Positions 17,265-24,961 of a stretch of DNA of 58,473 nucleotides are shown piece after piece. The notes beneath the pieces are model-generated. The model ran no database searches, was not told the origin of the DNA, and worked only from the letters and a program-made list of their open reading frames with translations. A program made the translations under genes and the position numbers. How positions within the stretch are numbered: the first letter of the stretch is position 1; every line of letters starts with the position of its first letter. Location of the stretch: the NCBI RefSeq assembly GCF_001373415.1, contig NZ_CDSE01000091.1, forward strand, positions 1 through 58,473. Direction: 5' to 3'. Source of the DNA: Paenibacillus dakarensis. Lineage in GTDB: Bacteria; Bacillota; Bacilli; Paenibacillales; Paenibacillaceae.

Positions 17265-17969
17265 ATGACTACATCGGTAATTGGTCTAATCGGTGCTATG
17301 GATGAAGAGATTGAATTGCTTTTGGCTCAGATGGAAAGCAGTGAAATAGTCTCAAAAGCTGGAGTGAAATATGTAAGAGGGACACTTCATGGCAGAGAGG
17401 TTGTCGTATGCAAATCGGGCGTAGGCAAGGTTAATGCTGCAGTGACTACTCAAATATTAATCGATCATTTTGGAGTATCAAAGGTGCTGTTTACAGGTGT
17501 TGCCGGGGCACTGGATCCAAGACTGAATATTGGTGATATCGTTATTTCTTCATCATGCATGCAGCACGATATGGATGTATCCCCGCTAGGTTTTGAACGA
17601 GGTGTAATTCCATACCAGAGCGTTTCTGATTTTCCTGCAGATACATATTTGATTAATCTGGCTGAGAAAGCATGTAAAGAGCTTGCTGCGGATGGCTATC
17701 TTGTTGGCAAGGTGCTGTCTGGCGATCAGTTTATCGCCAGCAGAGACACCGTACAGAGCCTGTATGAACAGATGGATGGTGCCTGTGCGGAGATGGAGGG
17801 GTCTGCAGTGGCACAAGTGTGCTGGATGAATGAAGTTCCATATGTGGTCATACGGTCCATGAGCGATAAAGCTGATGGGTCAGCACATATGAACTTCGCG
17901 GAATTTACGGTAAAGGCGTCCCGGCGCTCTCATTCTATCGTGACTCATATTTTAAATCATTTGGAGTAG
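17265..17969 (+). CDS. mtnN: 5'-methylthioadenosine/S-adenosylhomocysteine nucleosidase
   Basis: 234 residues. Hydrolyses MTA and SAH to adenine plus the thioribose product, in methionine salvage and the activated methyl cycle. IGLIGAMDEEIELLLAQM at the N-terminus carries the catalytic Glu. VVVCKSGVGKVNAAV, GVAGALDP and SGDQFIA follow. AEMEGSAVAQV has the Glu that binds ribose, and SMSDKADG the catalytic Asp. ATG 17265 is chosen for AGGAGG 11 bases upstream; the frame is open to 17238. It sits between ccpA and acuA, where B. subtilis has other genes. A bidirectional terminator separates it from acuA. Confidence 0.94.
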   Translation: MTTSVIGLIGAMDEEIELLLAQMESSEIVSKAGVKYVRGTLHGREVVVCKSGVGKVNAAVTTQILIDHFGVSKVLFTGVAGALDPRLNIGDIVISSSCMQHDMDVSPLGFERGVIPYQSVSDFPADTYLINLAEKACKELAADGYLVGKVLSGDQFIASRDTVQSLYEQMDGACAEMEGSAVAQVCWMNEVPYVVIRSMSDKADGSAHMNFAEFTVKASRRSHSIVTHILNHLE

Positions 17970-18021
17970 GTAGCATTTTTTCTATCTGATCCATATCTTA
18001 GATTAAGATGAATAGTGCTTA

Positions 18022-18064
18022 CAAAAACGGCATCGCCCATCAAAGAGGCGATGCCGTTTTTGTT
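18022..18064. terminator. Bidirectional terminator mtnN / acuA
   Basis: AAAAACGGCATCGCC pairs with GGCGATGCCGTTTTT around a short loop, A-run and T-run on opposite sides. It ends both convergent genes. Confidence 0.9.
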
Positions 18065-18076
18065 TCATGAATATAT

Positions 18077-18709
18077 CTAATACATAAATCGCTGCCGGAA
18101 ACGAATTCGGTCAAATTGCTCCTGTGAGGATAGAGGTACCTGCTTACCGATCTTCACCATCAGACAGTTGGCGGGGTGAGAGCATATTTCTGGGTCATCG
18201 GTAGCATACCATTCCATGTCTACGACCTTCATCAGCCGCTCCATCATTTTTCGGTATTCCCATACATTTAACCCGCTTCCTTTGAGATCCCAATGCCAGT
18301 AGTATTCGGTCGTGAATACGATATACTGCTCCATCTGTCCATCTTCAAAAGCGGTCTGGATCATTTTTTGGCCGAGTCCTAATGAGCGGTAATCATTCGC
18401 GACTTCAATGGCTCCAAGCTCAATCAAATCTTCCATTTCTCCTTGTGACCACCGTTCTTGTTCATCGGGATAATGAAAGGTTACATAACCTACAATCATT
18501 TCCTCGTCCCTCGTAATAATAATTCTTCCTTCGGGCAGACCCGCAATTTCCACAAGCGCATCATGCTGTTCGGCAGGACGGCGGAAAGCATTGAGATCAG
18601 GATGCATCGACAGCTCGGAGAGCCGCTGGGGCGGTACAGGGCCTTCTATGATTAGGCGGCGGTCTTCAGGAAACAAGAGGTGAGACTTATACAGCTTGCA
18701 GTGTTCCAT
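18077..18709 (-). CDS. acuA: AcuA-type GNAT acetyltransferase
   Basis: 210 residues, closely resembling B. subtilis AcuA throughout: LIIEGPVPPQRLSEL, AEQHDALVEIAGLPEGRIII, ERWSQGEMEDLIELGAIEVA, VFTTEYYWHWDLKGSGLNVW and ICSHPANCLMVKIGK. AcuA is a protein acetyltransferase that inactivates AcsA by acetylating its active-site lysine. The GNAT acetyl-CoA loop is NDYRSLGLGQKM. I chose ATG 18709 (MEHCKLYK), with AAGGAG 8 bases upstream; the frame is open to 18733. It is divergent from acsA, as in B. subtilis, but the acuB and acuC genes that follow it there are missing and mtnN lies downstream instead. Confidence 0.93.
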   Translation of the reverse strand: MEHCKLYKSHLLFPEDRRLIIEGPVPPQRLSELSMHPDLNAFRRPAEQHDALVEIAGLPEGRIIITRDEEMIVGYVTFHYPDEQERWSQGEMEDLIELGAIEVANDYRSLGLGQKMIQTAFEDGQMEQYIVFTTEYYWHWDLKGSGLNVWEYRKMMERLMKVVDMEWYATDDPEICSHPANCLMVKIGKQVPLSSQEQFDRIRFRQRFMY

Positions 18710-18832
18710 CCGGTACGCTCCTTTCAAGTACATAACCTACTTATAGCAAAAAAATAAAAAAATGAAAAGCAATGGCAGGAAATCATATCCTATGATATAA
18801 TCTTTTCGACATAAAACCTTCACAATTAGTAC

Positions 18833-18873
18833 ATTGACTTTCGAGCATTCCTCTCGAAAATCCTTAGGTCAAT
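18833..18873. repeat. Two-step inverted repeat in the acuA-acsA intergenic region
   Basis: Outer arms ATTGAC (18833-18838) and GTCAAT (18868-18873), inner arms TTTCGAG (18839-18845) and CTCGAAA (18853-18859) around CATTCCT. No T-run follows, so a plain terminator is unlikely. It may be an operator or an RNA hairpin; which gene it serves is unclear. Confidence 0.45.
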
Positions 18874-18909
18874 TCCCGATGATCCTTGATCCACACGATG
18901 ACCTGCAGT

Positions 18910-18939
18910 TTGTGAATTCTAATGTATCATTCATATCAT
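18910..18939 (+). promoter_or_regulatory. Candidate acsA promoter
   Basis: TTGTGA at 18910-18915, 18-base spacer, TATCAT at 18934-18939. Transcription would start near 18946, inside the cre-like site. Confidence 0.45.
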
Positions 18940-18954
18940 TTGTAAGCGCTGTCC
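18940..18954 (+). promoter_or_regulatory. cre-like CcpA operator upstream of acsA
   Basis: TTGTAAGCGCTGTCC fits the consensus WTGNAARCGNWWWCA except at two 3' positions. It covers the predicted transcription start, a position used for CcpA repression. B. subtilis acsA is known to be under CcpA control. Confidence 0.6.
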
Positions 18955-18990
18955 GCAATAGGAGAACGATTTAAGAATGAGGAGGATGTA

Positions 18991-20718
18991 ATGATGAATC
19001 AAACGCATACTGAAGTATTGCCTAGCGAAGTCTCTGTCTCGAATATGAGCAGTTATGAACAGACGGTTGCTCAGTTTTCTTGGGAAGAGATCGAGCGTCA
19101 CTTTACTTGGTACGAGACAGGTAAAGTCAACATGGCTTATGAAGCAATTGACCGGCATGTAGTTGAGGGCAGAGGGGACAAGATTGCGTTACTTTATAGT
19201 GATGCCTCCCGTGATGAATCTCTCACCTATGCTGATCTGAAAGAGAAGTCTGATAGATTCGGTAATATTCTTCGAAGCTATGGAATCGGGAAGGGAGATC
19301 GGGTATTTATTTTTATGCCGCGGTGTCCTGAGCTTTATGCGAGCATGCTCGGTATCCTGAAAATTGGTGCCGTAGTAGGGCCGTTGTTTGAAGCATTCAT
19401 GGAAACTGCAGTGAAGGACCGGCTTGAAGATAGCGGTGCTGTGGCCCTGATTACAACTCCTGCATTATTATCACGCGTTAAACGCGCAGAACTTCCGGAA
19501 CTGAAGCATATTTTCGTTGTGGGCGAGGATATTTCACCGGAAGAAGGCATTATTGATTACTATAGTGAGATGGAAAGTGCATCTTCTGATCTGGAGATAG
19601 AATGGCTTGATCGTGAAGATGGATTGATTATGCATTATACATCCGGCTCCACGGGCAAACCTAAGGGAGTATACCACGTGCAGAATGCAATGATTCAGCA
19701 TTACTACACCGGTAAAGTAGTTTTGGACTTGCGAGAGGATGACGTGTATTGGTGTACGGCAGATCCCGGATGGGTTACGGGAACATCCTATGGAGCTTTT
19801 GCTCCTTGGCTTAATGGTGTAACCAATGTCATTCGCGGCGGCCGTTTCAGCCCGCAGGATTGGTATGCAACGCTTGAGAAATATAAAGTAACGATATGGT
19901 ACAGTGCTCCAACCGCTTTCCGTATGCTCATGGGTGCAGGCTCAGAACTGATCTCCCAATATGATTTAAGTAATCTCCGTCATGTAATGTCAGTGGGTGA
20001 GCCGCTTAACCCTGAAGTAGTACGGTGGGGGTATAAAGCTTTCAAGCAACGTATCCATGATACTTGGTGGATGACGGAGACGGGCGGACAACTCATTTGT
20101 AACTATCCGTGCATGGCAATCAAGCCAGGGTCTATGGGCAAACCGCTGCCAGGTATACAAGCAGCTATCCTCGATGATCAAGGACAAGAGGTTGCTCCAT
20201 ATACTATGGGGAACCTGGCGATTAAGAGCCCTTGGCCATCGATGATGAGAAAGATTTGGAATAATCCATCGAAATACGAAGAATATTTCAGAATCTCTGG
20301 ATGGTACATTTCCGGTGACACTGCTTATATGGATGAGGAAGGGTACTTCTGGTTCCAGGGCCGTATTGATGATGTTATTAACTCCTCTGGTGAGCGGATT
20401 GGACCATTTGAGGTAGAGAGTAAGCTTGTAGAGCATCCTGCGGTTGCAGAGGCCGGAGTTATTGGTAAACCTGATGCTACGCGGGGAGAGATCATTAAAG
20501 CCTTTATCTCACTGCGTGAAGGTTATGAGCCTTCCCAGGAGCTGAAGGATGAGATATACCGTTTTGTAAAGGAAGGATTGTCTGCACATGCTGCTCCGCG
20601 TGAGATTGAATTTAAGGATAAACTTCCAAAGACACGTTCCGGTAAGATCATGCGTCGTGTACTAAAGGCGTGGGAGTTGGATCTGCCAACAGGTGACTTG
20701 TCCACAATTGAAGATTAA
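18991..20718 (+). CDS. acsA: Acetyl-coenzyme A synthetase
   Basis: 575 residues. Activates acetate with ATP and CoA to acetyl-CoA. The ATP/phosphate loop is IMHYTSGSTGKPKGVYH at ~211-227. Adenylation motifs WWMTETGGQ, ISGDTAYMDEEGYFWFQGR and DDVINSSGERIGPFEVES follow. The C-terminal PKTRSGKIMRR carries Lys552, the lysine equivalent to the one acetylated by AcuA. Length and motifs match B. subtilis AcsA. The start is ATG 18991 (or 18994) after GAGGAGG. The cre-like site sits upstream, acuA is divergent, and a terminator lies 10 bp past the stop. Confidence 0.95.
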   Translation: MMNQTHTEVLPSEVSVSNMSSYEQTVAQFSWEEIERHFTWYETGKVNMAYEAIDRHVVEGRGDKIALLYSDASRDESLTYADLKEKSDRFGNILRSYGIGKGDRVFIFMPRCPELYASMLGILKIGAVVGPLFEAFMETAVKDRLEDSGAVALITTPALLSRVKRAELPELKHIFVVGEDISPEEGIIDYYSEMESASSDLEIEWLDREDGLIMHYTSGSTGKPKGVYHVQNAMIQHYYTGKVVLDLREDDVYWCTADPGWVTGTSYGAFAPWLNGVTNVIRGGRFSPQDWYATLEKYKVTIWYSAPTAFRMLMGAGSELISQYDLSNLRHVMSVGEPLNPEVVRWGYKAFKQRIHDTWWMTETGGQLICNYPCMAIKPGSMGKPLPGIQAAILDDQGQEVAPYTMGNLAIKSPWPSMMRKIWNNPSKYEEYFRISGWYISGDTAYMDEEGYFWFQGRIDDVINSSGERIGPFEVESKLVEHPAVAEAGVIGKPDATRGEIIKAFISLREGYEPSQELKDEIYRFVKEGLSAHAAPREIEFKDKLPKTRSGKIMRRVLKAWELDLPTGDLSTIED

Positions 20719-20728
20719 TCAAATAATT

Positions 20729-20776
20729 GAAAGGGCAGCTGCCGAGTCATATGGACTCTGCGGCTGCCCTTTTTAT
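20729..20776 (+). terminator. Terminator after acsA
   Basis: AAAGGGCAGCTGCCGAGTC pairs imperfectly with GACTCTGCGGCTGCCCTTT and is followed by TTTTATTAT. Confidence 0.85.
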
Positions 20777-20810
20777 TATACTGATGTAAATGCACTCGTT
20801 GAAGAAGACG

Positions 20811-20861
20811 AATAAAAGGGGCCGCCCTCAAGGATCTAGGATCCTGTGGGACGGCCCCTCT
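20811..20861 (-). terminator. Terminator for the PBP gene (minus strand)
   Basis: Read on the minus strand, GAGGGGCCGTCCC pairs with GGGCGGCCCC and is followed by TTTTATT (20811-20817 on the plus strand). It faces the acsA terminator. Confidence 0.8.
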
Positions 20862-20865
20862 AAAG

Positions 20866-23712
20866 TCACTCTGAGTCCTCAGGTGTTTCTGGTGTGTTAG
20901 GCTGCTCAGGTTGCTGTGGTACGGGTGTAGAGTCTTCAGGGTTCGTGTCAGGCGTCTCTTGTGTATTATCATCAGGTTGAGCATCGTCAGGCTGATGATT
21001 AACCTCCGGATCAGGAAGAGGATCAGGTACCGAGGCTTTTCCAACGATAGCGCTTGGTTCCGACGCCTTTCCTGCTACATCGACTGCAACGATATAGTAA
21101 CTTGCGTTGCCGCTGACATTAAATCTCTTCTCATCATCCGCCATAACAATCTGGCCTTGATTCATAAACAGCCCGCCAAATATTGAACGATAGAGCCTGT
21201 AGCCAACTACATCTGGAGAACCGCTTGGTGTAAAGGTGATGACGCCATTTGAATAGTTAACGTTTTTCGGAGGGGTAGGGGCTTTCCCGTCGTCCACTCT
21301 TGGGTCAACTTTGGTCGGCATACCTTTCTCGGCATCCTCAGGAATATAGAAGCTTAATGGTTCATGTTTCTTCATTACTGTAAAGGCAGCTTCAAGTTCC
21401 TTGATCAATTCATCTATTGGTCTTTGACGTTTAATTACAATCTGTTCTCTTAGGAAATCAGACGGAGTGCCTTCTCTTGGAATATAATTGGCACCTTTAT
21501 AAGTGATGTACTTAGCTTTAGCCAAGCTGTCGTCTATTTCCGTAGGGACATATTTTGCATTAAACAGATCGGTTACGAACTTGTCAGTCAGCTGGGAAGG
21601 AAGTTTCCCGCTATATGCGGATACCGTTTTGGAGACGATCCCGTCAGGCTTTGTAAATTCCTTGGTAGGGAACAATTCCGGTTTGAGGCTAATCGCCTCA
21701 TTCATGATCTTAGACCATATTTTCTGAGCATGTTTCTTTTGATCGTCTACCAAGGTATAAATAGGCTTTTGATATCCTACCCACACGCCAACTGTAATGT
21801 CGGGAGATAGTCCCATAAACCAGCTGTCACCATAGTTTTGGCTGGATCCTGTTTTACCGACTACCGGAACGGTGTTGAAATGTTGGTAATTGTTTCGAAC
21901 CGTATCCCCGGAACCATTGGTTATAACTGTTCGCATCATGTCTGCCATCAGATAAGCTGTCTGAGCTGAATATACTTGAGTTGGTTCATTCTTGTGTTGA
22001 TATACAATCTTACCATTTGCATCTACAATCTTCTCAATCATATAGGCATCGTTTATTTTACCTTGATTACCGATTGAGGTATATGCATTTGTCAATTCCT
22101 CAACAGATACACCATGAGTAAGTCCGCCTATTACACCGGTAGCAGCGGAATAATCTTGATCCACAAGCGTAGTGATTCCAAGCTTCTTCGTGAAATCCCA
22201 GGCATTCTCGATGCCGATCGCATTGTTGAACAGATCAAGTGCGACGGTATTGGTTGAATTGTTTAACGCTTCACGGGCTGTCATGAGTCCTTTATAACGC
22301 CAGTTTACGTTTTTCGGAATATGAAATCCGGTTGAACCATCCTTCAGAATAATAGGAGAGTCATCCACAATGCTCCCTGGTTGAACTTTTCCTGCCTCAA
22401 GTGCTGGTAAGTAAGCAGCGATCGGTTTCATAGCCGATCCGGGCTGACGAACCATTTGGGTCGAATAGTTCATTTCTTCTGTCTTGAAATCCCGGCCTTC
22501 AATCATTCCCAGTATGGCACCGGTTTTGTTGTTGATCATCATTGCAGCTGTCTGTTCTTTCCCTTTTGTCTGACTGTCGGGCCAGAAGTTGCTGTCATCT
22601 TCAGCAATCTTTCGCATCGCTCCGTAGATCGTACGATCGATGGTCGTGTAAATCCGATACCCTCCGGTACTAAGCTGAACACGAGCTTCCTGCATGAGAT
22701 CTCCGTTTTCTTTGGTCTGCTCACCATCGACATTTGGATTATTAAGCTCCATCAGGATTTTTGAAGCCTGACGCTCGATTTCCATCATTAGATATGGATA
22801 GGTTACATAGGCCTTTTCAGTACGTGGAGCAAGTGATTTCTTAATATCAAAAGCTTTTGCTTCTTTATGCTCTTCCGGGGTGATCTTACCCTCTTCCAGC
22901 ATACGGTCAAGCACTAAATTTTGCCGTTTCATGGCACGCTTAAATGATTTTTCATCAAATTCCCCGATCCCGTTGAAAGCCGAATAGGCAGAAGGGAGTT
23001 GCGGAAGTCCAGCCAGGTAGGCTGCTTGGGCAATATTCAGCTTATTGAGATCATTGATATTAAAAATCCCCTTGGCTGCAGCTTTGATCCCAAAGACGTT
23101 ATAACCATTTGAACCGTTACCAAAAGGAACCTTGTTCAAATAAGCCGTAATAATTTGATCCTTGGATAAAAAGCGTTCCAGACGGAAAGCCAGAAAAATC
23201 TCTTTTACCTTCCTGTCACTTGTCTTGTCACGATTTAAAAAGGCTTGTCGTGCTAGCTGCTGTGTAAGAGTGCTGCCGCCTGTCTGAATGGGTTCATTCA
23301 AAAGGCGCTGTTTTACAGCACGGGCAGTACCCTTGAAGTCGACTCCTTTATGTGTATAAAAACGGTTATCTTCTATGGATACAACCGCATCAATGACGAG
23401 TTTCGGAATGTGTTCAAAGCTTACCGGCCGCCGGTCTTCTTCCGTCCGAAGCTGTCCAATTGGAGATCCATCACCAAAATAGGCGAAGCCAGTGACGGCG
23501 TTATCGTTCATTTTTTGTTCGATGAGTTCTCGTGAGCGTACTGGTTCATCCTTTACAATAGAGGTTATATAACCTAATAGGGTTCCTCCGACGAATAACG
23601 TTCCCATCAAACCAATCACAAAAAGCCAGCCCACTACGGATCCGATTCTGCGTCCAATGGATCTCTTAGGAGGGCGTTGCTTTTCTGGCTCCTTTTTTTT
23701 CTCCTCAACCAT
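20866..23712 (-). CDS. Class A penicillin-binding protein (PBP1-type transglycosylase/transpeptidase)
   Basis: 948 residues, bitopic membrane protein that polymerises and cross-links peptidoglycan. The cytoplasmic tail is basic, with a transmembrane helix at ~24-50. The GT51 domain at ~70-250 has the catalytic VSIEDNRFYTHKGVDFKG (Glu114), then GGSTLTQQLARQ. The transpeptidase domain has the nucleophile in QPGSAMKP (Ser426), STN at NNSTNTVAL, and KTGSSQ. After it comes a spacer and a fibronectin type III-like domain (~800-885), with PPKNVNYSNGVITFTPSG, DVVGYRLYRS and YYIVAVDVAGKAS. The tail of ~60 residues is very acidic and rich in Pro, Asp, Glu and Gln. Strong RBS AAGGAGG; the promoter is below. 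Monocistronic. Confidence 0.93.
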   Translation of the reverse strand: MVEEKKKEPEKQRPPKRSIGRRIGSVVGWLFVIGLMGTLFVGGTLLGYITSIVKDEPVRSRELIEQKMNDNAVTGFAYFGDGSPIGQLRTEEDRRPVSFEHIPKLVIDAVVSIEDNRFYTHKGVDFKGTARAVKQRLLNEPIQTGGSTLTQQLARQAFLNRDKTSDRKVKEIFLAFRLERFLSKDQIITAYLNKVPFGNGSNGYNVFGIKAAAKGIFNINDLNKLNIAQAAYLAGLPQLPSAYSAFNGIGEFDEKSFKRAMKRQNLVLDRMLEEGKITPEEHKEAKAFDIKKSLAPRTEKAYVTYPYLMMEIERQASKILMELNNPNVDGEQTKENGDLMQEARVQLSTGGYRIYTTIDRTIYGAMRKIAEDDSNFWPDSQTKGKEQTAAMMINNKTGAILGMIEGRDFKTEEMNYSTQMVRQPGSAMKPIAAYLPALEAGKVQPGSIVDDSPIILKDGSTGFHIPKNVNWRYKGLMTAREALNNSTNTVALDLFNNAIGIENAWDFTKKLGITTLVDQDYSAATGVIGGLTHGVSVEELTNAYTSIGNQGKINDAYMIEKIVDANGKIVYQHKNEPTQVYSAQTAYLMADMMRTVITNGSGDTVRNNYQHFNTVPVVGKTGSSQNYGDSWFMGLSPDITVGVWVGYQKPIYTLVDDQKKHAQKIWSKIMNEAISLKPELFPTKEFTKPDGIVSKTVSAYSGKLPSQLTDKFVTDLFNAKYVPTEIDDSLAKAKYITYKGANYIPREGTPSDFLREQIVIKRQRPIDELIKELEAAFTVMKKHEPLSFYIPEDAEKGMPTKVDPRVDDGKAPTPPKNVNYSNGVITFTPSGSPDVVGYRLYRSIFGGLFMNQGQIVMADDEKRFNVSGNASYYIVAVDVAGKASEPSAIVGKASVPDPLPDPEVNHQPDDAQPDDNTQETPDTNPEDSTPVPQQPEQPNTPETPEDSE

Positions 23713-23740
23713 GAATGTTACTCCTCCTTTTAACGCAACT

Positions 23741-23746
23741 ATTATA
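23741..23746 (-). promoter_or_regulatory. Extended -10 of the PBP gene promoter
   Basis: On the minus strand, TATAAT preceded by TGC gives an extended -10 element. No clear -35 is visible at the right distance, which extended -10 promoters tolerate. It lies about 29 bp upstream of the PBP start codon. Confidence 0.5.
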
Positions 23747-23915
23747 GCATAAATTGACGCTTTTGAATCACCATATCACATCCTGTCGTTCCCATTTTAA
23801 GGAAACGGGTGATTAGAGTGCCATAGCATGGTTAAAATTGAAAATATGCAATAGTCAAGTATTCTTAGAAAGAGAAGAGATTATTCGAAGAAGACGTGTC
23901 TTATACATCAAAAAT

Positions 23916-23955
23916 ATAAAAAAGAAACCGGAGGCATAAGCCCCCGGTTTCTTTG
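23916..23955 (-). terminator. Terminator for rpsD
   Basis: On the minus strand AAAGAAACCGGGGGC pairs with GCCTCCGGTTTCTTT (one wobble or mismatch) and is followed by a T-run, 12 bp past the rpsD stop. Confidence 0.85.
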
Positions 23956-23966
23956 GGATTTCAATC

Positions 23967-24566
23967 TTAACGGTTGTAGAATTCGACGATTTGTTTTTCA
24001 TCGATATCTTGAGACAATTCAGAACGTTCTGGCAGACGAATGTACTTGCCTTCCAGTGCAGTTTCATCAAACTCAAGGTAAGCAGGAAGATGTACGCGGT
24101 TAGCCAAAGCATCCTTGATTGCAGAAAGACCGCGGCTTCTTTCACGAAGACCGATTACATCGCCGATACTTACAGCGTAAGAAGCGATGTCGACTTTTTT
24201 ACCATTCACAGTTACGTGACCATGAGCAACCAATTGACGGGCGCCTGCACGAGTGTTGCTGAAGCCAAGACGGTAAACGAGGTTGTCCAAACGGCTTTCA
24301 AGCAGAACCATGAAGTTCTCACCAGCAATACCTTTCATGTGCTGTGCTTTATCAAACAGGGTGCGGAATTGCTTCTCACCCAAACCATACATATGACGAA
24401 GCTTTTGCTTTTCTTGAAGCTGCATTCCGTAGTTGCTCATTTTTCTCCGTTGGTTAGGACCATGTTGGCCTGGAGGGAATGGGCGTTTCAATTCTTTGCC
24501 AGTACCGCTGAGGGAAATTCCCAAGCGACGGCTCAATTTAAATTTAGGACCGGTGTAACGTGCCAT
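23967..24566 (-). CDS. rpsD: 30S ribosomal protein S4
   Basis: 199 residues, full length. Primary 16S rRNA-binding protein of the small subunit, and in B. subtilis an autogenous repressor of its own gene. ARYTGPKFKLSRRLGISLSG starts the N-domain. The S4 RNA-binding domain is at ~91-155, with SRLDNLVYRLGFSNTRAGARQLVAHGHVTVNGKKVDIASY. It ends RSELSQDIDEKQIVEFYNR. There is no zinc-type Cys cluster in the N-domain (C-minus form). The gene is not in the S13-S11-alpha operon but stands alone with a long leader, as in Bacillus. Confidence 0.97.
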   Translation of the reverse strand: MARYTGPKFKLSRRLGISLSGTGKELKRPFPPGQHGPNQRRKMSNYGMQLQEKQKLRHMYGLGEKQFRTLFDKAQHMKGIAGENFMVLLESRLDNLVYRLGFSNTRAGARQLVAHGHVTVNGKKVDIASYAVSIGDVIGLRERSRGLSAIKDALANRVHLPAYLEFDETALEGKYIRLPERSELSQDIDEKQIVEFYNR

Positions 24567-24752
24567 GTAATATAGACTCCTTTGTAATTAAGTTTCAATT
24601 AGGGCTCTATTTGCGCCGTATTTGTTTAATTCTGTCCGTTTCGGCAGATCTGACGGGAGAGTTCAGCCGCTGTCCTGTCAGCAACAAATAACGTGAGGGT
24701 GACACAACGATTCCGCCCAAATTCAAATGAATGCAATGCATTCTCATCAACA
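24567..24752 (-). promoter_or_regulatory. Long rpsD leader, candidate S4 autoregulatory RNA
   Basis: About 185 bases separate the predicted start of transcription from the rpsD ATG. The leader RNA can form CTGACAGG / CCCGTCAG and, just 3' of it, CTGTCCG-type hairpins around 24630-24665. B. subtilis rpsD is known to be autogenously repressed through its leader. I infer the same here from leader length, hairpins and gene identity, without a structural match to the known RNA. Confidence 0.45.
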
Positions 24753-24758
24753 ATTAAT

Positions 24759-24786
24759 ATTATATGAATAGCGGATATAAAGTCAA
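24759..24786 (-). promoter_or_regulatory. rpsD promoter
   Basis: On the minus strand TTGACT (24781-24786) and TATAAT (24759-24764), 16-base spacer. The -10 is a perfect match, the -35 matches 5 of 6. The stretch 24567-24961 has no gene: it holds this promoter and leader, and a gene-free AT-rich stretch (24790-24961) upstream of the diguanylate cyclase gene in which I see no clear promoter. Confidence 0.7.
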
Positions 24787-24961
24787 GGCGAAGATATATT
24801 ATATATTTGTCTATTTTTGTCGATAGGACCATGGGCCTAAAAAATATAGTAAAAAAGCCGAAATTTTAATGCAAACTTGGGAGGAAAAGAGTAAGATAAG
24901 TTTATTATTAATTGCTCGCTCTGTTTGATTCATTTCATTTCTGTACAAAGGAGCGCCCTTT

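Noticed and set aside
18771..18786. Second cre in front of acuA
   Set aside because: TGAAAAGCAATGGCA has the wrong length and no central CG.
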